Part shown: piece by piece, positions 38,801 to 49,586 of the stretch
How the letters are laid out: each line of letters begins with the position of its first letter
Position numbering within the stretch: position 1 is the stretch's first letter
Assembly: GCA_018389105.1 (NCBI GenBank)
Contig: JACATO010000320.1
Location: 124,001 to 188,000, forward strand
Length of the DNA stretch: 64,000 nt
Reading direction: 5' to 3'
Source of the DNA: Nautilus pompilius
Taxonomy: Eukaryota > Mollusca > Cephalopoda > Nautilida > Nautilidae
The notes under the pieces: model-generated
What the model was told of the DNA's origin: nothing
Seen by the model: only the letters and a program-made list of their open reading frames with translations
Databases searched by the model: none
Made by a program: the position numbers and the translations under genes

Positions 38801-41800
38801 TTTAGCATTAGCACTATGGTACAGCTATACGTTTAGTCCTATTGGTACTGTACATAAATAAGGAAAGCCACCATCTGTTATACACATTTTGTTTATTGCG
38901 TTTTACTATACATTACTATTTTAGGTGAGTTATTGTTGTTTCCTGCATTATATTTAAATTACTGGCACATTACCTAACCCAGCACCTATGTGGTCCAGTA
39001 CCTACTGCACCATCCTTGTAGTTTTCTGATTGTTGTTTAAGCCACAATTGCACTTCCTGGTGGACCTCGTGATCACTGGCTAATCTTCAACCTCAGAGCA
39101 TCTTTCAGCAATCCAAAGAGGTGAAAATCAGATGGGGCAAGATCCAGACTAGAGGGAGGATGTTGTAGAGTATATACAGAAAAGAAACTTGTCACTTTCA
39201 TCCTAGTAACATTGCAAAACTGGGTACAAATGCCCACATGATTTTGGACCCAACAAATGCACACTTTCCAAAAGTTCAGGTGTTCATGGATACTGCCTGC
39301 ACTTATGTCAAATGCATTGAGTTCATCTATTAACTTGTTGGTTATCAGAGAAAGCTGTGTCCACATTGCCAATGTATTCATCAGTGGTGGCACCGCTGAA
39401 CTGACCTAGTTGACCCCTTACCCCCTACTGAGGTTTGGTCATTTTTAAAGCTGTCCACTTTTTTGCACCATTACACTTCTCTACACATTGTACTAACATT
39501 CTCTGGTGGATTTCAGCTTAAAACACCTTTGGTTCACAGAAATGCACAACATGTGAAGAGTGCATTCAAGTACTTGTACACCAATATTGCCTGGTGATAT
39601 AGCATTTACTACTTTGTCGCTTGTAGAAAGCACTGATGTAAATACTACCTTCATTTTCTGAAACACACTCATATAACATGCTAGTCATAAATTAGTCATG
39701 GAATCAGTTGAAATGTAAACAAAACAGCTACATAGAAAAACTAATATGATACTCAAAATTTTAAATCATTAGTTCTCCAATTATCAGTCTTGATATATCT
39801 TTCTTCCTTTCACTAATTCTAACAGTGAAAAGTAGTTAATTATTCAATGTATAACTTTTGCCTCTTGTCTTGTAGAATCTAACTTCAGCAGTACATAGGC
39901 TAAATTAAAGTGTATGAATTAAAAATTATTGTTACTAATTTTACTAACTAGCTTCCAGCTGATACACACTTCTAAAAGGTCCCAGAAGTTAACAAGGAAA
40001 TTTGCAATTATATAGTTTGTTTAATTCACCCTTTAAAAATAATATCAACAAAATAAATTCCAACATTAAAACAGTAAATGCAGAAACTGGATTAATAAGT
40101 AGTTAATAAAATAAACTAACATGGCATACTACATTGCAGATTCTTGCAGCACTCAGTATGACAACTGCAGGCATTTTGCTTTTCTACTAAAATCAAATTT
40201 TCCTGCAATGTTGTTGGTTTGGTTCATATTGATACTGAATAACAACTTGGTGTAATATACACATTCTACGATAACATCATCAAGATGTTCAGTTGCTAAA
40301 AAAAAATAATTTCTGACTTAGAAGTAAACAAAATCCAGAATTATTATGTCATCTACAAAAAAATTAATATCAGTAGGAATGAAGTAAACATTTTTTCCAA
40401 CTTTAACTTCACTTAGCAATTTATCATAAATAAGATATTTCTGACTAGTTAACATTAATCACAGCACTCAAAATTAGTTAATATTGTAGTTCATTCTATA
40501 ATTTCTAATTTAAAAAAAAAACAAATCTTTGACACTGACCTCATCATTTGCCAAATTTAAATTAATTTACAAAACAGAAGTGTTGAAAAAAAAGTGCTTA
40601 ATCAATTAAAGAGACATTCATATTTCTTCATCTTTTCTTTCTTAACTCTTTCCAGGTCAGAAGATGCAACATTTAATATGCACAAATGTTCAAACAATTT
40701 CCAAGGTGGTTGCAAAAAAAAAAAAAAAATGCACTAGCCGATAGAATAATTTTAAAACATTAAGTTGTCATGGAATGACTCAAATAGCACAAATTACTTA
40801 ACACACAATTCAGTAATTCAAATGAAAAGAAAATAAGTCCAGAAAATGACATGACTGTTGTCACAGGTGCCAATATTGAATAAATTTCTTGAACCTCACT
40901 GTCATTACGTTTGCATTAAGTCTATCATCCTCACTCCAAACCCCTCAATGAATGACAGAAAAGAGACCCATGATATTTGCTACCAGGAAAGCTTTCATCT
41001 TTCTTGATGGTGGTGTCTGTCCAGGTGCTTTCAGTTTTGGGTTTGTGTGGCAAGGCCTCAGCCATGTGGTGGAAAATATCTTCTGGTATCAGCTCATAGA
41101 AGAAATCCACTGAGCTGGCATCATCACAGACTGACAAAAATGCCAGCACATTGATAGGTTTGATTGACTGTAGATGACTAACTTTACTTGCTCCCACTAT
41201 CCACATACAATGTATCATCATCACTGCCCAACCAAAGATAAAAGATCCAAGGCATGAGACCTCTGTATCACCAGAATGAAAGGATCCAGTGTCAGATTCC
41301 ATCACATAAATAATAACAATGCATGTAGGTAATGAACTAGGTAATTCAAGTCAGACATTCAAGTAGCTTGACTAGTAGAGTCACTTTCATGGGAAAATAA
41401 GGCAATATATAAATAGCTGGAGAAAGTGATCATTAAATGACCCATCAATTCCCAACTTTTTTCAGTTGTTCTAGATGGGAAAGGACTTAAATACGGCAAC
41501 AATACCAAATTGTAGTAGTAGTGTAAAACCTGTAGTTCTTTCACACTCTCACCAAATCTGAAATTGGTGACTGTACCATTAAAATAGAAACAGTACACTT
41601 AAAAAGTAATTTTGTTGGCAATGTAAAGCACCAGATTGACAAATAGAGAAAACATGTATAAAGCATGAAGGTAGTGGGGGAATTCCAGCTAAATATAGTT
41701 ATATAAATGACAATGGTTTGTTGGCAAGTTTGGCAAGCATAGCAATTTCACTTCAAAACCTTTTATATATGATAAACAATAATACATTTGTAATATTTAA

Positions 41801-44800
41801 GTACAACCTTATTTCCAAGATTGGAAGGTTACTTTCATCAAACTCCATGATGCAGAGCCAACAGCCAATTCAGTACATTACACCACAAATATCAACATTC
41901 TCTTCTTTAATGTGAACAATTCTGTTTATACATAAATAAAGAATCCTTTAAAAAAAAAAGGGGCGGCTTATACAAAAGCAGATCCTACCTGTCTCTCTGG
42001 CTCTGCAGCTTTGCTGATCAAGGCTGCAGGTTTATCAACAGCAATCATTCTTGTGCTTGCTAGTTCTGTGGTCAAATAGTCTGTTTCACAAAGAAATCGG
42101 AGAGTAAAGTAAAAGTATAAAAACAAAAAATGTATCATCCAGATTACTACAGTTCAGAAATCAACAAAATAAAATTGGATGCACAGACTTATTCCTTATC
42201 TAAAGTGTAGCAACCGAGCTGTTAAATGGTAGGTTTTTAGATCCACTGCCTAAATAAGAACATTCAACAGAATATAATATTATTATTAATCACTTAACTT
42301 CCAATACAATTGGAAACAGAATGATATCTAAACCATTATATACATATCAACTGGAAAAATACTTATAAGAAAAAAGAAAAAATTCTGCATTTGGGAAAAA
42401 AAAAAAACACAGTACAAAGAACATGTCACTCACCTAGGAGTTGTAACCGACTTTCCCTGGTTGAAAGCCGCTCACTAATGGGACCCTCAGTAAGACTGGA
42501 GTATGGACATCCTGCAGAAAGACAATTTACTAAGATAAACTTTTATTATCTATATTTTTAAAAAATTTCTAATATTACTCATGATTTATCAATGATGGTT
42601 CTTAATAATTAGTGTAATAAATAAAATAAAAAACCTTTAATATCTCTTAAATTTCAGTTAAGAAAAAAGAAAAAAAAAATTACTTACCAAATTCTCTTAA
42701 GAATCCACTCAATTCTAGCATAAAGTTACTAGAGTCTTGGGAAACTAGAAAAAAAAATTAATAAATTTTGAACTATTCTGGTGCATAACTTGAAACAATT
42801 TCCACTCTTCCCCCCCTTTTTTTGTCTATAGTACTTCCAAGGTCAATCTCTGAAAAATCATTTCTGAATAGTAGTATATGTAAATATTTGCTAACAGAAG
42901 TAGTAATGGCTAATACTATATTTTTACCACCAATATTAAAAATTCTTGCCAAATTCAAAAAGTATATATATATATATATAAAGTTACTTGTTTACTGTTT
43001 GTATACTCATGCAATTCAGTTCTAGCAAGAAGATCCCAAGGAGAGACAGCTTCCTATTTCTCTTATACTTGCTTTTTTAAACTATGTAAATATTATTTTA
43101 AAGAAATTTTAATAATTCTCATACTAAAATATCAAAATCTTACTTAATATAGAAAAGGTTCAAAGCATGGTGAAAAAATACAGAAACAGCAAATATTAAA
43201 TCTAAGAGCACAGAATGTGGGTCAAACAAAAAGTTCTTTATTACCAACAATAGAGGGATTCGCACTGTTATCAGCTGGTTACTTAGAATCAATAATGTAA
43301 GCAAATATCTTGAGTATAACAGATTTTAGAAATAGCAATCTAACAAAGAATCAAAATAGTATGGTTTATGTAGACCAAATTCTTCTGTACCCATTGTATT
43401 AAGTTGTTACAAAAGTTATGTTGGTTTTTATACTACATTAATGTGGGGTTAATTTTTTGCCTGCTTGTGAGGGTGTATGCAAATAAGTTATATATCGTTC
43501 TGTAGCATGTGCTTTGGTGTACATTATGCAAAACCTACCCTTTTAAAATCATAAAATGGATATTTGTTTCAGGGTTCTGAGTGAAGCGTGGATAGAAAAG
43601 TTTTTCGTGCCATTTTGCTTCACGAGTTCAAACTGGGCCACAAAGCGAGCGAGGCAACTTGTAACATTAAGCGAGCAAGGGACGAGGACACAGCAAATGA
43701 GCGCACAGTATAGTGATGGTTTGCAAAGTTCTGATCAGGAGATGAGAGCCTCAGTTGAAGCCAATCCAAGAAAAACAGTGCAAGAAATTGCTGGAGAACT
43801 TGATGTAAGCACTGCAACTGTTTTTCTTCATGAGTTGAATGAACAACAACAAAACCATCCATTGGATATCTGCCCTTCGCTTGTTATAAGAAACAAAAAC
43901 CAAACCATTTCTTGACCGAATCATTACGTGCGATGAAAATGGATTGCTTATGACAATCACAAACGATCAGCACAGTGGCTTGACAAAGACAAGGCGCCTA
44001 ACCACATTCCAAAACCCAGCCTCCACCAAAAGAAGGTCATGGTCACTGTCTGGTGGACTGCAACTTGTGTCATTCACTATAACTTCTTGCAACCTGGCGA
44101 AACTATCACAGCTGAAAGGTACTGTCATGAATTAAACATCGTTCATCAGAATCTCTCTCAACAACAGCTGGCATTGGTGAATCAAAGAGGCCCTACCCTT
44201 CTCACGACAATGCTCATCCTCATGACTCTTCAAAAGCTGAGTTCTTCCCTACCCAGCCTATTCACCAGACCTTTCTCCCACAGACCACCACCTTTTCAAA
44301 CACCTCAACAGGTTGCTCCATACGAAATCCTTCTTCAACCAAGCAGCAATGGAAACTGCCTTTCAATAGTTTATTGACTGTAATGAAACTGGCTTTGATT
44401 AATAAACTTCATGTTTAGAAACAATATTGAGTCTCAGTGTCGTAGTAAAAAAAAACTGACAAAAGTTTTGTAACAACCCAATACAATGCATGAAGAACTC
44501 TTATCTGTGCCTAGTGAATTTTTGGGTGGACCATTTTTTTTGTTAGCAGGACTTGATTAGTGTCAAGCAGTTTTTTGGTTTCATGTCTCTGAATTCCAAG
44601 AATGCTTTACTCTCGTCTTATTACATCTAAAATTCCTGTTTCCAAAAAATACAATTCATCATGTATTTGCTTTAGCTGCTTGATCATTAATACACCCATT
44701 AGGAACAAATGACTAATTAAACTGATATCTATATAAAAGTTGGGCAAACTTGTTTCATTATATATAAAAGTAATTTTTACAAGTCTTTACATAAGCATTT

Positions 44801-47800
44801 GTGTGTGTACATCTATTCCATCTTTATTTGCATATGCACAATTTTCAAAAAAAGAAATTTTTTTTAACAACGTGATAAACAAGTGGCCTCACCATTAATA
44901 GCATTCACACTCTCTTCCAAATCACATAGATGCTTCAGTTCTTTTGTCAGCCATTCAATCAGCTGAGTGAAAGCAACAGATGCAGGACCATCATCCAGGG
45001 CCTTCTCAAAATTGTCCCCTTCACATACAGGGCCAGGGTAGCTGAAGCAAAACAAAAATAAAAATAACTGACTTTTGTTTCAATTCTTAGCACAAGAATG
45101 AGACTAATGCCATCTTAAATACCATTTCATCTGTTATACATTTAGAGAGTAGAAGCCCAGTCCAGTGACCAACCTTAAGGAATGAGGGAATATAAATCAA
45201 AATAACAGAATGTAATAAAACAAATACTTAGTCACTGATCACAGTACTGGTTCATGAAACAAACCTTGCCACTGACAATAAACACTACAAAGAAATCTCC
45301 TGCCATGACAAACAATAAACAAGATACTGAAAGATAGTTTTATGGAAAGCTATAAATTTATTTGAATAAAATTTTATATCTAACCCATGTCAGTCAACTA
45401 GCACCAGCAGCATAACATGCCACAAGCAGGTACATTTGTCTTCAAGGTATAAATATCTCAGACTCATTTGATGTTTCTGATAGTCATTTACAGATATTTA
45501 AAGTTCAAAATGAAAGTTAAAAAATGTGAATTGTTACTGTCACTCTTCATAGTCAACCAAATTTTAAGCAATTTATTAAAGTAAATTATTCATTCAAGTA
45601 AATGATTAAATTCCTTTAGCAAACATCCCCCTTGAACCACACCACAACAGAATTATATTATGGAAGAATTTTCTGTGCATCTTAGTTGTTGCATTAGATG
45701 TCAACCAAAAGCTAGAACTAATGCCAAAATCTCAGCAAGATATTTATCAGGGAGGGCCAATAAACATTAAGCGCACACTGATTCAACTTAATGAAATTTG
45801 TCTGAACTGTTTTGCCCAACTTAATATTTATCAAAACAGTTCTCAAGTAATTCTGAATTCAGTGCTACAAAATTACTTCATGTTTTTGTTTGAGGTTGGC
45901 TCCACATGCAGATAAGAAGATATCACCTGCTGATTGGCACACAGCAAAACAACTGGCTGGTCTTGTAAACAGAAATGTGTATCGAATTTGTCCCAAAATT
46001 TTGCATGACATCCCATTAGCTGCCATCTTTACATGCAGAATACATAACAACTAAGTGATTATAGGATCATAAATATATATATTTTTTGTAAAAAATGTAC
46101 TAATTTTGTAGAAAATAAGTAAGTAAGTAAGTAAAAAAAAATTTTTTTTGGAAGATTTTGTTGTATAAAATAAAAGCATGGTTTTAATAATAAATTTGTA
46201 GCAAGATTACTTGAAAATATCCGCACATTCCTCACTGATGGAAACTGCCAAACTTCCAATAATACTGCACACTAATAATCAGTGATTTCACTTCATTTTA
46301 TAAATGGAAAACATTAGTTCTACTATTAAATTAAAATTTCCAAGTAGTAAAAATAAAATGAGTTAAATGCTGCTGCATAAACAACATAAATTATTTAAAA
46401 TAAAGATAATTCCAACTTCTTTATTTAAGTGTTATTTGTATTGTTTAGTTTTTAACTTTCAAAACATAAGATTCCAAAACATCAATATATTGGAACCATA
46501 ATACCAATGGAGAACACCTGAGCAATGACAGATTTGCAGAAAAGACAGTTATCAATGTGAAAAATCTAAAACAAATCCTACAGAAAATGTTGAATGAGAT
46601 TAATTATGCAAAAGACAAAAAAGTAAAAACATACCATATAGAATATTCACTGTAAATAGAAACTGTGAAACAATAATGTACCTGGGACAAGTATTTAGGC
46701 TGGCCAAATGCTATATGCACTGAAGACATGGATAACAAGTAAGGAGATGAAGTGTATACTGTTGAGAGCACATAATATCAAGAATAGCATAATTGGAATA
46801 AGTAGAAGAGACAGAGAGACTATTAAATGGATGCAAGAAACAACTGAAGTCATGGCTATAGTTAAATCTGAAGGTAAGAGGAAGAAGTTAGGTAGTATAT
46901 ACATACAGTTAAAACTCACTACAGTGAACCATACTTTTTTATGAACATCTGGATTAAATGATCTCAACAGCTAGAATAGAATTTTCCTGCTAAAATTTAC
47001 CCTAAGTGAACAATCCATTAAAATAAGTCAACCAAGATATAACAATTGCTGGCTTAAATAATTTTGAACTCTCCTGTAGTTTAATTGTAGAGTACATAGC
47101 ATAAATATTTGCACGACAAATACTTTGTGAACATTTAGCAATCATTGAACTGTTGTAGTTTGAAATCTGAAAATGGGTCTCTAAAATTGAAACTGCAAGT
47201 TCTTGATCTAAAACAAAATCTCAAGCAACAGAGAAGCCGGACTAGCAAATAGTAGTCACTACGGTTTGTATGAATAAAGATAAAATTAAGGCTGCTATTG
47301 TAGATAATGAAAATCTTGATGCTGTTGTATACTGTTGATTTAAAATGGCAAGAAACATATTTTGTTATGTGATCTTCTACAAGTAAAGGCTGAAGAATTT
47401 GCATTATCTTTAGATGTGGAGAATTTCAAATTTTCAAAAGGCTAGTTGGATTTGAAATTTACAAATGATGTCAGGGAGAAAGCTTAAGTGGATAGCAAGA
47501 TGACCAGTGTATGGTTAAAGAATATTTATCTTACATTTGTACAAACTTCTGCCCAACAAAACACCCACCACCACAGATGAATGTAATAGCTCTTTCTTGA
47601 GAAAAGCATAAGTCAGTGTCTACACCCTCTATCCCTTTGAAAAACAGCATTACTGTTTGGTATATGGGTTAACCCACTGATCATATCCTGTACCCTACTT
47701 TACATAGCATATATTACTGTAACCATGTAAAAATAATAGCTTGGTTATTTCTGTACGATGCAATGTCTTGATATTTCTGATTATCACCCATAAAAATATA

Positions 47801-49429
47801 TATATATATATATAATCAACAGTGAATTATTTTATTTAACTCTGAACTATTTTATACTGCAAAGAACATCAAACTTAATCTTTGAAAAATTATACCCTAT
47901 GAAAATCTAATCTAGCCTGGGAAGAGCAATTTTTGTTTTTGCTGGGAAAAACTTTGAAACCTGCTCAATTAGTCTCCAAAATCAGTGTAGTGATAACTAA
48001 AAAAATTCAATTTAGACAGATGTTGCAGGTAGATGCGTGCAGATTTCAACAGCAAATATCCGTTAGGTTCATATTTGAGCAAAGATTATATTTCAAAGAA
48101 AAAAAAAACTCACCTCTTCACCTCTTCTACAATTCTCTCTACAGAACCTTGAACACTTTTGTCATATGAGAGAAAAGCAGCATAAAAGAGCAGGTGCTGA
48201 AGAGAATGTCATTTTTTTTTTGGAAATATCAAGTGGCCATATTATCTTTGATCAAATCATTTGATACTCATTTACATGATTTCAAAATAGATGGAATCAA
48301 CATTGTTCCTCCTCAGAAAGCAACATTAGTCATTCCACAAATAAGCAAATGAAAATTTTGAAACTTAAGAATCATTCTGGCCTGCACAACAAATACAAGC
48401 AACTAACTCCTGCAACCAAGATTTGAAAACATTTTTGGAAATATGTCCCAAGGAACACGCTTCCAGGTTTGCATGATCATGCCCTTGTGAGTGTCTGCTG
48501 ATTTGAGATCACCATACATCTGTGAGCAATCATTTTCCACCATGAATTTCATCAAAAACAAATACTGCCAAAGACTAATTGATGAACATTTAAATGATCA
48601 CCCTCTGATCGTGTCCTTTAAATCGAAAACCAGGAAAAAAAGTTGTGCAAATGAAAGAAATTTTAATACCACATTAATTGTTATGTATCGCTGTTAGTTT
48701 TTAACAATTTTTGAGATTTTGAGATTTTTGTTTGTGTGTTTCCCCCCGGGTGGGGGGTGGGGGTGGTGGTTGTTGGTAATGAGAGCCACCTTTAGGGTAA
48801 AGCAAGGCTGGGCACTAGGATGTATATGGTACAGGTGTATCCGGGGGGCCCCTAGTGGGACATACTCATAGCCTATAATGGTACGACGATGCAGTGAATG
48901 TGGCAAATGGAGAAGGACGTTTACAAGATTATCTCCTGTTTGTTACCCTAATTTTTTTTTTTTTTTTTTTTTAAAAGCAGCATATGCCTGCGCAAGCAAG
49001 CAAGCTAGGTGATAAGAGTTCGAGCACCTAGAAGACGGAGGATGGGGTGAGCAAGCGCTCATTTAGCGAAATAACAACATATACTCTAAATCCAATGCAC
49101 AATCAACAGCTTTTATTGTTAAAAACAGCTGTCACCATTTATTAAACAATACACCTGTGCTTTTTAAATTTCATTACAAAATTAAATTTATATTTATTCT
49201 GAGGCTCAAAGCGCTATATCCCATTCTGTGAAATGGAAATTGCATCTTTTTAGAAACAAATTGGGATCTCTCTGTCCACTCCAACCCCGACTTTCACAAT
49301 TGCATCCATGTGGCAAAATGGCGCCGGCCAGTGGCCAAAGACCTGAGTGGAATAAGAGTTATTTATTCTATAAAATCAAGAGAATACGTACCCAAGGTCT
49401 TCCAAAGAATCTATTATGATGCTCTCCAT
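26504..49429 (-). CDS. FAM98: FAM98 family protein (FAM98A/B-like), 11 exons
   Basis: Animal FAM98 proteins sit in the tRNA-splicing ligase complex with RTCB, DDX1, CGI-99 and Ashwin; FAM98A is also a PRMT1 target. Coding exons on the minus strand: 49429-49392, 45041-44893, 42744-42688, 42511-42434, 42080-41989, 37748-37635, 35861-35667, 35356-35257, 30090-30008, 29866-29752, 26895-26504. All introns have GT-AG borders and all junction phases agree, giving 470 residues plus stop. The first ~340 residues form the conserved FAM98 domain, with landmarks SLEDLGYPGPVCEG, FSKPPANIT, KRLDVTIQSF, KVYQP, CAINRVLIGR and PPPPEMP. The last ~130 are Gly/Arg/Asn/Tyr/Gln-rich with RGG boxes. Length is between those of human FAM98B and FAM98A. 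The family assignment is firm; paralogue identity within FAM98 is not decided. It is head-to-head with PSMD8. Confidence 0.95.
26578..26670 (-). repeat. 21-bp coding minisatellite
   Basis: Three near-perfect and one degenerate copy of a 21-base unit (plus strand ACCATCATTATAACCACCCC followed by G), each coding DGRGGYN. It lies inside FAM98 exon 11 and keeps the frame. Confidence 0.85.
29160..29400 (-). pseudogene. Reverse transcriptase fragment (Penelope-like or LINE)
   Basis: In FAM98 intron 10, minus strand. One frame carries EDGITMGSPLSPLLVNIF, then PLIYVHYVDNTKKI. These match RT motifs B (GxxMGSPLSPLLxNIF) and C (YVDD, here YVDN). A stop precedes EDGI, where Q is expected. The intervening ~30 codons are uninterrupted, so the fragment is not very old. 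The pattern best fits Penelope-like RTs, but a LINE origin cannot be excluded by eye. Confidence 0.75.
29752..29866 (-). CDS. FAM98: FAM98 exon 10
   Basis: Encodes VPDRGGRAWEHEPPPPEMPA and FQKRQPGGRGGGQGGFRD: the proline-rich junction between the folded domain and the RGG tail. Confidence 0.94.
30008..30090 (-). CDS. FAM98: FAM98 exon 9
   Basis: Encodes LLRIWKTSSGKSREETKCAI and NRVLIGR; this is the conserved TSSG...REKTxCAINKVLMGR block. Donor GTGAGT. Confidence 0.95.
30091..35256 (-). other. FAM98 intron 8
   Basis: 5.2-kb AT-rich intron; only the hAT relic was recognised in it. The 30.1-33.1 kb part shows nothing beyond homopolymers. Confidence 0.65.
33190..34600 (+). pseudogene. hAT transposase relic
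   Basis: In FAM98 intron 8, antisense to the gene. VEEIEHILEEFNIKIKSG then TVTDNASDMKVL (33196-33290) matches the hAT VVTDNAxNM block with a catalytic aspartate. YLPCFAQILPFVI follows (CFAHxLxLxV). GSVLDPTNGFLWLE near 33975 matches the LDPRF block. FCISATSAPVEREFSQSELL and PHRATMGDK at 34470-34557 match the hAT dimerisation domain. Stops and frame changes occur throughout. Terminal repeats were not found. Confidence 0.8.
35257..35356 (-). CDS. FAM98: FAM98 exon 8
   Basis: Encodes KRENDIAKVYQPIRKQLTSK and then VTEILAAREx, equivalent to the KVYQP...HLLAARQD region of FAM98A. Ends with one base of an Asp codon. Confidence 0.94.
35667..35861 (-). CDS. FAM98: FAM98 exon 7
   Basis: 65 codons including IGKPLLKTRLSEKHWNHI and MLLKRLDVTIQSFMWSDKAK, the most conserved block of the family. 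The donor GTTTGT is non-optimal; in the unspliced frame, translation would read on for a short way. Confidence 0.97.
36055..36375. mobile_element. GC-rich CpG-bearing insert, likely SINE or short nonautonomous element
   Basis: A ~320-bp block much richer in GC and CpG than the surrounding AT-rich FAM98 intron 6. It contains two adjacent hairpins: TGGCCTAAAAGGCCA (36118-36132) and GGGGCGCAAGCGCCCC (36139-36154). On the minus strand, GTTGGTTAAGTTGCAAACC near 36370 looks faintly like a tRNA-type promoter box. No target duplication is evident. Nature uncertain. Confidence 0.45.
37635..37748 (-). CDS. FAM98: FAM98 exon 6
   Basis: 38 codons including LGFSKPPANITATKLFSKVE; the SKPPANIT motif is a FAM98 hallmark. 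Phase 0 at both ends; donor GTAAG. Confidence 0.95.
38960..39500 (-). pseudogene. Mariner transposase relic with internal deletion
   Basis: In FAM98 intron 5, same strand as the gene. ISAGSIHEHLNFWKVCICWV matches the mariner helix-turn-helix/linker. After about 20 codons comes LQHPPSSLDLAPSDFHLFG, the third-aspartate block (PPYSPDLAPSDFHLF). The section with the first two catalytic aspartates is missing. Downstream, DHEVHQEVQLWLKQQSENY matches the C-terminal helix. Upstream, VQWCKKVDSFKND resembles the N-terminal RW-xFK block. Confidence 0.75.
40930..41200 (-). pseudogene. Possible piggyBac-type transposase relic
   Basis: In FAM98 intron 5. The frame contains SVDFFYELIPEDIFHHMAE followed about ten residues later by STWTDTTIKKDESFPGSKY. 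The order resembles the piggyBac N-terminal domain (DFFxLFFxDELxxxIxxETN ... WxxTTxEEIKAFLG). The match is weak and the catalytic part was not found. It could also be a chance frame. Confidence 0.35.
41989..42080 (-). CDS. FAM98: FAM98 exon 5
   Basis: Encodes DYLTTELASTRMIAVDKP and on to AEPERQ. TYLxxELxxARM is the equivalent in vertebrates. Ends in phase 0 at donor GTAGGA, a weaker consensus. Confidence 0.9.
42434..42511 (-). CDS. FAM98: FAM98 exon 4
   Basis: Encodes GCPYSSLTEGPISERLST and then RESRLQLL, matching the NCPY-SLTSG...RLL block of FAM98A. Acceptor GCAG, donor GTGAGT. Confidence 0.92.
   Translation of the reverse strand, partial: DVHTPVLLRVPLVSGFQPGKVGYNS
42688..42744 (-). CDS. 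FAM98: FAM98 exon 3
   Basis: 57 bp encoding SQDSSNFMLELSGFLREF, matching the FAM98A segment with LEVSGLL. Acceptor CTAG, donor GTAAGT. Confidence 0.9.
42963..42980. repeat. (TA)n microsatellite
   Basis: Nine TA units in FAM98 intron 2. Confidence 0.9.
43399..44481 (+). mobile_element. Hsmar1-like mariner, decayed, about 1.08 kb
   Basis: In FAM98 intron 2, antisense to the gene. Left end TTAAGTTGTTACAAAAGTTA; right end, reversed, TTGGGTTGTTACAAAACTTT, preceded and followed by TA (43397-43398, 44482-44483). Coding remnants: SVEANPRKTVQEIAGELDVS (helix-turn-helix), IITCDENG (first D), VMVTVWW, ETITAERYCHEL, HDNAHPH (second D, another frame), YSPDLSPTDHHLFKHLN (third D), and a C-terminal FIDCNETGFD. 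All three catalytic aspartates remain recognisable, but frameshifts, stops and a C-terminal deletion make it dead. The sequence best matches the cecropia/Hsmar1 branch of mariners (memory-based). Confidence 0.9.
44893..45041 (-). CDS. FAM98: FAM98 exon 2
   Basis: Begins after TTGCTTCAG and ends before GTGAGG. Encodes YPGPVCEGDNFEKALDDG and, further on, LIEWLTKELKHLCDLEE, the acidic/hydrophobic helices of the N-terminal FAM98 domain. Confidence 0.93.
46116..46134. repeat. (GTAA)n microsatellite
   Basis: Four to five AAGT units in FAM98 intron 1. Confidence 0.85.
46495..46905 (+). pseudogene. Non-LTR retrotransposon RT relic (C-terminal part)
   Basis: In FAM98 intron 1, antisense. INGEHLSNDRFAEKTVINVK matches the LINE RT block (I)xGExLSNLRFADDIVL, with the catalytic FADD changed to FAEK. 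ILQKMLNEINYAKDKK follows (LQxMLxELNxASKKxGL). Then YALKTWITSKEMKCILLRAH, IGISRRDRE and TIKWMQETTEVMAIV match the post-RT region (YGxETWxxTKxMExxLRAxQR...LGISxRDRxxNEWIRExTxVxDI). At least one stop-rich frameshift separates the two parts. Confidence 0.82.
47796..47814. repeat. (AT)n microsatellite
   Basis: About nine AT units in FAM98 intron 1. Confidence 0.9.
48150..48690 (+). pseudogene. hAT (SCAND3/ZBED-like) transposase C-terminal relic
   Basis: In FAM98 intron 1, close to the promoter. The frame at 48512-48600 reads YICEQSFSTMNFIKNKYCQR followed by LIDEHLND, matching the hAT dimerisation block YxCEQxFSxMxxIKSKxRxRLTDEHL. Upstream frames are fragmentary (HLHDFKIDGINIV near 48260). The N-terminal and catalytic parts were not recognised here. 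Confidence 0.75.
49392..49429 (-). CDS. FAM98: FAM98 exon 1 (start)
   Basis: Encodes MESIIIDSLEDL plus two bases of a Gly codon, then donor GTACGT. SLEDLG matches the N-terminus of vertebrate FAM98A, and the split Gly codon joins exon 2 exactly (LG-Y-PGP). This is the only ATG that joins in frame. Confidence 0.85.
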
Positions 49430-49586
49430 CTTAAATATGTTAATCGAACCGGAAAAACAGCGACATTCCAGCGGAATTCTTCTTTCTTCAACTAGCAGCC
49501 ACCGGCACACTGACAAGCAATGCGTAGTATCAATTTCGACCAATCAGGTCGCCGCTTTCACTGAGCTCCGGAGCTGCACTTCCAAG
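49430..49586. promoter_or_regulatory. Bidirectional FAM98 / PSMD8 promoter region
   Basis: Only 157 bp separate the two divergent start codons, so both transcription starts must lie in or immediately around it. It holds an ETS-like ACCGGAA (49448-49454), a CCAAT box in GACCAATCAGG (CCAAT at 49540-49544), and several CpGs in an otherwise CpG-poor domain. No TATA box is evident. This is typical of compact promoters shared by housekeeping genes. Confidence 0.75.

Larger units (their letters stand above)
45042..49391 (-). other. FAM98 intron 1
   Basis: 4.35-kb intron holding a LINE RT relic, a hAT relic, small repeats and, at its 5' end (48.7-49.1 kb), G-rich and CpG-bearing sequence that belongs to the promoter-proximal domain. 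No additional exon was identified. Confidence 0.7.
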
